A stretch of 27,690 bases of DNA from positions 1-27,690 of the forward strand of contig CAZTKP010000018.1 in assembly GCA_964614215.1 (NCBI GenBank), written 5' to 3'. The notes under the pieces are model-generated. The model was not told where the DNA came from. It saw only the letters and a list, made by a program, of their open reading frames with translations, and ran no database searches. The stretch's first letter is position 1; the number at the start of each line of letters is the position of its first letter. The translations under genes and the position numbers were made by a program. Positions 22,597-27,690 of the stretch are shown piece after piece. Origin of the DNA: CAZTKP01 sp964614215 (GTDB lineage Bacteria > UBP6 > UBA1177).

Positions 22597-23024
22597 TTTT
22601 CCCCTTCAAGAGGTTCTGTAACAAGTGAAATACTTGGAATTCCCGCCTTTTTTATTATTGCCATAATTCTCACAACGTAACCATATTTGAGGTCCTGACT
22701 TGCATGAAGAAAAACTTCTTTCTGCTGTTTAAGCTTTTCGTTTGTCTTAAGTTTCACCTCAAGATCATCAATGGGAACCTGAATTTTGCCGATAAATATC
22801 TGGTGGCCCTTTCTTCCCTCAAGAACTCTGATTATGAATTTATCTTTGGGGCTTTCTATGGGAACAGTTTCCGTATTCGGCAGGTCCAGATCCACTCCCT
22901 GCTCGATCATCGGAGCTGCGACCATAAAGATGATCAGAAGAACAAAAACAATATCCACCATTGGTGTTATGTTAAGTTCCGCTCTAACGGATCTTTTTGA
23001 TTTTCCCCAGTTATCGTACTGCAT
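22593..23024 (-). CDS. tolR: TolR/ExbD-family biopolymer transport protein
   Basis: A 143-residue inner-membrane protein with one transmembrane helix (about 20-42, 'TPMVDIVFVLLIIFMV') carrying the essential proton-path aspartate D24, and a periplasmic domain of about 100 residues. With TolQ it forms the proton-driven motor for TolA. The ATG overlaps the last base of the tolQ stop (TAATG). Sequence alone does not separate TolR from ExbD; the gene order does. Confidence 0.93.
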   Translation of the reverse strand: MQYDNWGKSKRSVRAELNITPMVDIVFVLLIIFMVAAPMIEQGVDLDLPNTETVPIESPKDKFIIRVLEGRKGHQIFIGKIQVPIDDLEVKLKTNEKLKQQKEVFLHASQDLKYGYVVRIMAIIKKAGIPSISLVTEPLEGEK

Positions 23025-23752
23025 TACACGTTATTCCTTTTGACCTGGTTGACAAAATCTGTCGTGATGTTCATGGCTTCATTGTCAAACCTCTGAAGCT
23101 GGGAGTTAAAGTAGTTGAAAAAGATAGTTGCAGGAATAGCTGCGATAAGTCCGAAAGCCGTTGTGACAAGTGCTTCTGAAAGGTGAGGAGCGATCGATCC
23201 AAGTGTTGCGCTTCCTGTTTTTGCAATTACCTGAAATGCGTTCATGATGCCGTAAACTGTTCCGAAAAGTCCGATAAATGGAGAAGCACTTGCAGTTGTT
23301 GCAAGGAACTGAAGCTTGCTTTCAAGGACCTGGTTCTTTGAATGTGACTCTCTGAACATTGCCCTCTGAACATTTTCCGTAAGTTCCTCTACCTTTGTTC
23401 CGACTACTGCAATTCCTTTGCTTTCCCAGCTTTCTCTGGTCTCGTTAAGTTCGTTGTAACCTGCCTTAAAAACCTGTGCAACAGGAGATTCCTTCATGTT
23501 TTTGGCCTTTTCCATAATTTCGTCATGCGATATCTTTTTCCAGAAAAAGGACACGAACTGCTCAGTTTCAAGGACAGCCTTTCTGTACTGAATGAACTTA
23601 TAGACAATGATCCCCCATGAAACTGCGCTGATAACGATGAGAAAAAGCAGTATGAGGTTAACAGTGAGCGAGGAATTCTTAATAGTTTCAGATAGATTTA
23701 TTCCGCTGACAAGTGTGTCGTTAATTAACTGAATTTGCGATGTGTTGATCAT
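23024..23752 (-). CDS. tolQ: TolQ/ExbB-family proton-channel protein
   Basis: A 242-residue inner-membrane protein with three membrane segments: about 30-55, then after a long cytoplasmic loop 'LATTASASPFIGLFGTVYGI' (with the family hallmark GLFGTV) and 'SEALVTTAFGLIAAIPAT'. It is the stator channel partner of TolR. ATG 23752 is preceded by GGGAGGAG with 6 nt spacing; the longer frame from TTG 23776 runs through this ribosome site, so I prefer the shorter. First gene of the tol-pal operon. No strong promoter is evident on the minus strand between 23753 and 23880; a TATAAA (23865-23860) without a good -35 and a TACAAT nearer the gene are weak candidates. Confidence 0.94.
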   Translation of the reverse strand: MINTSQIQLINDTLVSGINLSETIKNSSLTVNLILLFLIVISAVSWGIIVYKFIQYRKAVLETEQFVSFFWKKISHDEIMEKAKNMKESPVAQVFKAGYNELNETRESWESKGIAVVGTKVEELTENVQRAMFRESHSKNQVLESKLQFLATTASASPFIGLFGTVYGIMNAFQVIAKTGSATLGSIAPHLSEALVTTAFGLIAAIPATIFFNYFNSQLQRFDNEAMNITTDFVNQVKRNNV

Positions 23753-23879
23753 CGATCTCCTCCCGGCAGGCAACAAACAGGTTTAAAACATATAAACAAT
23801 TCATTGTAGCTATTTATTCCTGAAAATACAGAATATTCATAAGACACTTACCAAATATATTTATAGGGGGGATTTTTTC

Positions 23880-23902
23880 GGGTGTTGAAAAGACAATCAC
23901 CC
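23880..23902. repeat. Imperfect hairpin before the 33-bp repeats
   Basis: GGGTGTTG, loop AAAAGA, CAATCACCC: an 8-bp stem with one bulged T. It is not followed by a T tract on either strand, so it is more likely an operator-like dyad than a terminator. Confidence 0.4.
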
Positions 23903-23999
23903 TTGTAAAATTACACGCTGAATGTAAAAAGAACCTTGTAAAATTACACGATGGGTGTAAAAAGAACCTTGTAAAATTACAAAAAAAGTGTAATAATGA
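23901..23999. repeat. Three abutting 33-bp tandem repeats with TGTAA/TTACA dyads
   Basis: Units at 23901-23933, 23934-23966 and 23967-23999 join without spacers. Each begins CCTTGTAAAATTACA and contains TGTAA at unit positions 4-8 and 23-27 and TTACA at 11-15, so inverted half-sites alternate through the array. Units 1 and 2 differ at three positions; unit 3 diverges in the middle (A7) and at the end. Every reading frame through the array contains TAA or TGA, so it is not coding. Its place directly before the ATPase gene points to regulation. Confidence 0.88.
23969..23996 (+). promoter_or_regulatory. Putative promoter of the AAA ATPase gene inside the third repeat
   Basis: TTGTAA (23969-23974), 16-nt spacer, TAATAA (23991-23996), giving a leader of about 40 nt to the ATG at 24041. 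The dyad half-sites TGTAA overlap both elements, so a protein bound to the repeats would compete with RNA polymerase. Confidence 0.45.
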
Positions 24000-24040
24000 T
24001 GAGGAAAGTTGTTGGAAAAGTTTTTTTCAGGGAGAGTGGA

Positions 24041-25345
24041 ATGTATAGAGATATCACAGAAAAATTAATATTATGGAAGAATTCCAGCTATAGAAAACCT
24101 CTTGTTTTAAGAGGTGCGAGACAGGTTGGCAAGACATGGAGTGTGGAAGAGTTCGGAAAAAGGAACTTTTCAAACATTGTTGTTATTGATTTTGAGAGAA
24201 ACAGATCTGTTCATAAAGCTTTTGAAAAGGATCTTGATCCGCAGAAGATTATTCTGGATCTTGAAATACAGACGGGAGAGAAGATCAAGCCAGGGGAAAC
24301 GTTACTTTTTTTTGATGAAATTCAGGAGAATGAGCGGGCAATTGCAAGTCTTCGATATTTTTACGAAGAAATGCCCGAACTTCATCTTGTGGCGGCGGGG
24401 TCACTTCTTGAATTTGCTATAAATTATCATTCTTTTCCCGTTGGAAGAGTCTCTTTTGAGTGGATGAGGCCGATGACTTTCAAGGAGTTTCTTATAGCTT
24501 CTGGAAAAGAGGTGCTTGCAGAAAAGATTCCGTCTGTTTTTGATGATAAATTAATTTCAGATACTCTTCATGAAAAGCTTATGGAGCAACTTAAAACATA
24601 TTTTATTATAGGGGGAATGCCGGAAGCTGTTAAAAGGTTTGTCGAGACGGGATCATTCAATGATGTCAGGCAGATACATGAAGATATGGTGATCTCTTTC
24701 ATTCAGTCTCTGGCAAAGTATAACACGAAAACAGACATTGAAAGTATCGAGCAGGTGATGAGAGCGGTTTCATCAAGTGTCGGTCAGCAGATAAAATATA
24801 CCCGTCTGGATCCTGACAGAAGAGTTGAAACCATAAAGAAGTCTTTGAATATACTGGAAAAAGCTCTGATCATTCACCCTGTCAAAGCAGTCAGTGTTTC
24901 TGGACTTCCGCTAGGTGCCCACGTTTCTTCAAAAGTGTTTAAATCGCTATTTCTGGACATTGGATTAATGCAGAGTCTCTGCGGATTTGATCCGAGGCAG
25001 AGTATTGATGCGTCTGACCTAACCTCGGTTTATAAAGGTTCACTCGCCGAACAGTTTGTCGGGCAGGAACTGCTTGCGGCAGGGGGAAGTGAAAGTAACA
25101 AGGTTTTCTACTGGAACAGAGCAAAGAAAAGCAGTACAGCAGAAGTTGATTTTGTCATTGCCAGAAATGGAGCGATCTTTCCAATTGAAGTTAAAAGCGG
25201 ATCAGCCGGAAAAATGAAAAGTATGCACATTCTATTTAAGGAACACCCCGAAGTTAAAAGAGGATTTGTCCTTTCTTCAGCAAAACATGATGAACAGAGA
25301 TTGGACAACATGAAGTTTTATCCGATGTATTCTCTACTTTTCTAA
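24041..25345 (+). CDS. AAA-family ATPase with C-terminal DUF4143 domain
   Basis: A 434-residue protein of the AAA_14/DUF4143 group. It shows Walker A 'GARQVGKT' (25-32), Walker B 'LLFFDEIQE' (D92, E93), the sensor segment 'LVAAGSLLEFA', then 'WMRPMTFKEF', typical of the group. The C-terminal domain contains 'AEVDFVI' (D370) and 'PIEVKSG' (E383, K385), which has the D-Xn-ExK spacing of PD-(D/E)XK-type nuclease folds. Members are widespread, often multicopy and of unknown role. I chose ATG 24041 (GGGAG 6 nt upstream); the ATG at 23998 lies in the last repeat unit with no ribosome site. The preceding tandem repeats are probably its operator. Its 3' end overlaps the convergent gene by 12 nt. Confidence 0.88.
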   Translation: MYRDITEKLILWKNSSYRKPLVLRGARQVGKTWSVEEFGKRNFSNIVVIDFERNRSVHKAFEKDLDPQKIILDLEIQTGEKIKPGETLLFFDEIQENERAIASLRYFYEEMPELHLVAAGSLLEFAINYHSFPVGRVSFEWMRPMTFKEFLIASGKEVLAEKIPSVFDDKLISDTLHEKLMEQLKTYFIIGGMPEAVKRFVETGSFNDVRQIHEDMVISFIQSLAKYNTKTDIESIEQVMRAVSSSVGQQIKYTRLDPDRRVETIKKSLNILEKALIIHPVKAVSVSGLPLGAHVSSKVFKSLFLDIGLMQSLCGFDPRQSIDASDLTSVYKGSLAEQFVGQELLAAGGSESNKVFYWNRAKKSSTAEVDFVIARNGAIFPIEVKSGSAGKMKSMHILFKEHPEVKRGFVLSSAKHDEQRLDNMKFYPMYSLLF

Positions 25346-25621
25346 GAAATAACCTAAAAATCCAATGATAAAAAACAATGCTAAAATAGAATAAAAAACA
25401 GACTTTTTTGGGAAAAACTTGAAGTATTTTGAGGGATCTTCCATATATCTTCCCAAGCCGATGAATCCGATTGTCAGAAGAAAGAATTGGTCTGAATACT
25501 CTGATTCAATGTTCCAGTTGACAACCAGTGAAAGTAGGTAAGCAGCGCATAGAATCAGATAAACAGCAAAGTATATTTTATAAAAAATGATAAAAGCTTT
25601 GTTTTCTTTAAGTTTTTTCAT
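25334..25621 (-). CDS. Small membrane protein, unknown function
   Basis: A 95-residue protein with likely membrane segments at about residues 10-34, 46-57 and 74-93, and the polar loop 'RYMEDPSKYFKFFPKK' before the last. Not recognised. ATG 25621 has AGGAG (8 nt upstream) lying in the last codons of the lipoprotein gene before it, so the two are coupled. Its C-terminal codons overlap the end of the convergent ATPase gene by 12 nt. Confidence 0.6.
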   Translation of the reverse strand: MKKLKENKAFIIFYKIYFAVYLILCAAYLLSLVVNWNIESEYSDQFFLLTIGFIGLGRYMEDPSKYFKFFPKKSVFYSILALFFIIGFLGYFLEK

Positions 25622-25626
25622 GAAAT

Positions 25627-25974
25627 TTACTCCTTAACGCAGTCTTCAAGTGTGGGGACAACGTTAGTTTTCATGCAGATCTCAGGATTTCCTAAAAGAT
25701 CGGGGATCGTTTTTGATTCTTTTTCCTTAAGTTTGAATTCAGAAATTTTTGTGAACTTGCAGGTAACTTCCTCTTTTTCGTCATCAATTGTTGTTTTGCC
25801 GCAAATCTTATTATAAATTAAATAGTTGCAATTTCCTGATTTTGAGCTTTTTTCACAGGTTACGCTTAGTTTTCCATCTTTAAAAGATTTGTTCGTTTTG
25901 ACATTTTCATCAACCGTTTTCTGACAGGATATTAAGCTCAGAAAAATTAGAAAAACAACAAAAATTTTCCCCAT
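25627..25974 (-). CDS. Cysteine-rich small lipoprotein, unknown function
   Basis: A 115-residue predicted lipoprotein: lipobox 'LISC' with C17, then a soluble domain with six further cysteines at 40, 49, 58, 72, 100 and 112, enough for three disulfides; the first three are exactly nine residues apart. Not recognised as a known family. I chose ATG 25974 because GGAGA lies 5 nt upstream; the ATG at 25986 overlaps that ribosome site. A good promoter (26008-26036) stands just upstream, and a small membrane protein gene follows in coupled fashion. Periplasmic location with disulfides is inference from the signal and cysteine count. Confidence 0.65.
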   Translation of the reverse strand: MGKIFVVFLIFLSLISCQKTVDENVKTNKSFKDGKLSVTCEKSSKSGNCNYLIYNKICGKTTIDDEKEEVTCKFTKISEFKLKEKESKTIPDLLGNPEICMKTNVVPTLEDCVKE

Positions 25975-26007
25975 AATTATCTCCATTTATGACATAAAAT
26001 CTGAGTG

Positions 26008-26036
26008 ATATTAGAATAAAATTTCTAGAAAGTAAA
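26008..26036 (-). promoter_or_regulatory. Promoter of the cysteine-rich lipoprotein operon
   Basis: On the minus strand TTTACT (26036-26031), 17-nt spacer, TAATAT (26013-26008). It begins immediately after the stop codon of the previous gene at 26039. Confidence 0.55.
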
Positions 26037-26038
26037 AT

Positions 26039-26314
26039 TTATCGAGACAAGGAAATAACCATAAGAGTTGAAATGATAATTGAAAAAAGAGTAAAAAACT
26101 TATCTTTTTCAGAGGGTGTAGAAGTAAACTTTATCCTGAAAAAGAACAAAGATAAAAGTATAAGTCCGGACATGAATAATTTTACGTAACCAAGAAAAAT
26201 ATTCTGACCGAAAAAGTCAGCGGCAATATTTCCAGCTTCAACAATAAGGAGCGTTAAAGTAAGAATTCCTAATGGTATCATTAAATTTTTGTTGGCAACT
26301 AGATATCTTTTCAA
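26039..26314 (-). CDS. Small membrane protein, unknown function
   Basis: A 91-residue protein with three likely membrane segments (about 10-28, 38-60 and 72-90) and a short polar stretch 'KFTSTPSEKDK'. Not recognised. The start is TTG at 26314, only 2 nt after the TPR lipoprotein stop, with AAGGGA about 8 nt upstream inside the preceding gene; no ATG start is available near this point. Size and topology resemble the 95-residue protein at 25334-25621, but I see no clear sequence identity. Confidence 0.55.
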   Translation of the reverse strand: MKRYLVANKNLMIPLGILTLTLLIVEAGNIAADFFGQNIFLGYVKLFMSGLILLSLFFFRIKFTSTPSEKDKFFTLFSIIISTLMVISLSR

Positions 26315-26316
26315 AG

Positions 26317-27321
26317 TTACATCCCTTCACAGATCTCAGAGAGCAATTCAGTGATTTTTGAGGCTTCAGCTTCTTTTTCAGGGTCGGTAACTTTCACTTT
26401 TCCGTCTTCAAGTTTAAGCTCAAGCGGTTTTTCGGGATTTGATGAGCAGATGGCGACAAGGCCTTCTTTTTTAAGGATAACTGCGTGAGATGCTTTGTCT
26501 TTTTTATATCTGTCGATGACTGCAAATGGGTTTTCTTCGCTTATGTCGCCTCTGGCGGATTCAAGTGCTTCGGCGAATTTTCCGTCTCTTACCATCAGTG
26601 TTCTCATGAGTTCTTTTACACCGAGGTTGTCTTTAAGGTTTTTCGGAACAAACTTAATGCCTTGCGAGTATTTTCCGATCTTTTCGGCAACGATGAGAAG
26701 GTTCTTCACATTATCAGGAGACATTTCAACATTTTCTCTGATCTTCCATGCTTTTTCAAAATCCTGTTTGTTAAGCAGAACTGCAAGAACAGCGTTCCAC
26801 AGATCTTTTGATCCGGGCTGAACTTTCAGTGCTTTTTTATAGAGATTAAGCGCTTCGTCCATTTTTCCGCCGATATAGCTCAGGTTTCCAAGAAAATAAA
26901 GTGCACCTGCATGGTTCGGTTCAGTTTTAAGCACAAGGTTCATCTGAGCTGCGGCACTGTCGGTGTCTTCAGTTTCAAAATAGATAAGCCCCAGATTATA
27001 ATGGGATTCTGCAACAAGGATATTCTTTTCTGTACAAGTTATAAATGTTGCTTTTGCCTCGTCTATTTTACCTGTCTGCATCTGAATGTAGCCGATGTAG
27101 AAAAGTGCTTCGCTGTAAGTGCTTTTCTCAAAAAGTTTAAGAGCTGCCTCAGCATTTCCACTTTCCAGCTCTTTTTTTCCATTGACAAAATTCTGGTCAG
27201 TGCTTTCAACACTGTCATTTAAAATTTTCATGTTCTTATCATCAGCGCTTTCTTTTTTATCTGTCGTTGAACATGAAAAAAGAAGTGCTGTGATAACTAG
27301 TAAAGAAGTCAGGAATTTCAT
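26317..27321 (-). CDS. TPR-repeat lipoprotein
   Basis: A 334-residue predicted lipoprotein: lipobox 'LLFSC' with C17, then tetratricopeptide repeats over about residues 45-225, including 'AESHYNLGLIYFETEDTDSA' and 'AGALYFLGNLSYIGGKMDEA'. The less regular C-terminal region ends in 'LLSEICEGM'. TPR proteins form scaffolds for protein contacts; this one should face the periplasm. ATG 27321 has AGGAGG 5 nt upstream. It starts 9 nt after the stop of the thioredoxin-like gene and is followed after 2 nt by a small membrane protein, so the three form an operon. It is not next to tol-pal and has no CpoB-specific features that I can see. Confidence 0.84.
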   Translation of the reverse strand: MKFLTSLLVITALLFSCSTTDKKESADDKNMKILNDSVESTDQNFVNGKKELESGNAEAALKLFEKSTYSEALFYIGYIQMQTGKIDEAKATFITCTEKNILVAESHYNLGLIYFETEDTDSAAAQMNLVLKTEPNHAGALYFLGNLSYIGGKMDEALNLYKKALKVQPGSKDLWNAVLAVLLNKQDFEKAWKIRENVEMSPDNVKNLLIVAEKIGKYSQGIKFVPKNLKDNLGVKELMRTLMVRDGKFAEALESARGDISEENPFAVIDRYKKDKASHAVILKKEGLVAICSSNPEKPLELKLEDGKVKVTDPEKEAEASKITELLSEICEGM

Positions 27322-27330
27322 AGAAACCTC

Positions 27331-27690
27331 CTATTTTTCGGGAGTTTTTTCTCCACCGATCATTTTTATGATCTCTTCATAAGTATGTTTTCCACTTGTT
27401 GTGGCGATTATTATTCCGTTTTCATCGGCAACAGCCATGTAGGGCATGAGAATTCCGGCGTTGGCTAGTTCCGGGGGAGCGTTGAGAACTTCGAACTGTA
27501 CCTTTTTCTTTTTCATGATCTCTTTTACCTTCCCGGGCATTGGATCGACACTGATGCTGAGGATTTTAACAGTTCCCTCACCATCCTCAACGTCCTTTTT
27601 AAGCTTGTTGATGACTGGAAACATTTCAATGCAGGGTTCACACCAGCTTGACCAGAAATCAAAGAGGATCTTTTTGCCTTTAAACTGGCT
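27331..27690 (-). CDS. TlpA/ResA-like thioredoxin-fold protein (5' end outside window)
   Basis: The open frame runs on to the window edge, so the N-terminus is missing; 119 residues are visible. They begin 'SQFKGKKILFDFWSSWCEPC' and contain the redox motif WCxPC ('WCEPC'), then 'LSISVDPMPGKVKE' and the loop 'GILMPYMAVADENG' with the expected cis-proline, ending shortly after 'GKHTYEEIIKMIGG'. This is the pattern of periplasmic thiol:disulfide oxidoreductases of the TlpA/ResA group. An internal ATG at 27624 lies after the active site and is not the true start. Whether it has a signal peptide or lipobox cannot be seen. First visible gene of the operon with the TPR lipoprotein. Confidence 0.86.
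   Translation of the reverse strand, partial: SQFKGKKILFDFWSSWCEPCIEMFPVINKLKKDVEDGEGTVKILSISVDPMPGKVKEIMKKKKVQFEVLNAPPELANAGILMPYMAVADENGIIIATTSGKHTYEEIIKMIGGEKTPEK

Noticed and set aside
23901..23999. Possible CRISPR array
   Set aside because: The 33-bp units abut with no spacers, there are only three, and no cas genes are present.

Overview
The window comes from a double-membraned (Gram-negative) bacterium of moderate to low GC that favours AGA/AGG arginine codons. It encodes LolCDE, BamA, OmpH/Skp, a complete TolQRAB-Pal system and several lipoproteins. The order lysS - lolC/E - lolD - bamA - ompH is one I associate with deltaproteobacterial-grade genomes such as the Geobacter group, but I cannot place the organism more precisely. 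No rRNA, tRNA, CRISPR array, prophage or insertion sequence was seen. Almost the whole window is coding; no stretch without a gene reaches 300 bases.

Left part (1-4096): a RelE/Gp49-like toxin with its XRE antitoxin on the minus strand, whose promoter is overlaid by GTTAAC palindromes; a two-gene cassette of small membrane proteins (plus); an NhaC-type Na+/H+ antiporter translationally coupled to a PilZ (c-di-GMP receptor) gene (minus); and, divergent from these, an exported six-repeat protein that I recognise as a 7(1) septoil-knot (DUF6150-like) protein.

Central block (4108-13840, plus): one promoter precedes nine tightly packed or overlapping genes: a lysine-rich lipoprotein, lysS, two Lol permeases, LolD, BamA, OmpH/Skp, a metallo-beta-lactamase-fold protein and an APH-like kinase. 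The core of this operon moves lipoproteins and beta-barrel proteins to the outer membrane. The lpxD-fabZ-lpxA genes that often follow ompH are absent here.

From 13826 to 23752: a large CheR-PAS-histidine kinase-receiver protein (minus) is divergent from htpG (plus). The cell-envelope operon tolQ-tolR-tolA-tolB-pal-peroxiredoxin (minus) follows, with overlapping or coupled genes throughout.

Right end (23753-27690): an AAA ATPase of the DUF4143 type sits behind three perfectly abutting 33-bp repeats that carry its likely promoter. Beyond it, on the minus strand, lie small membrane proteins, a cysteine-rich lipoprotein, a TPR lipoprotein and the 3' part of a TlpA-like thioredoxin cut by the window edge.

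Two features recur. All four convergent gene pairs overlap or are separated by at most 5 nt, leaving no room for ordinary intrinsic terminators. TTG start codons are frequent, with five likely cases. Several starts given here are shorter than the longest reading frame because a Shine-Dalgarno sequence fixes the downstream start.
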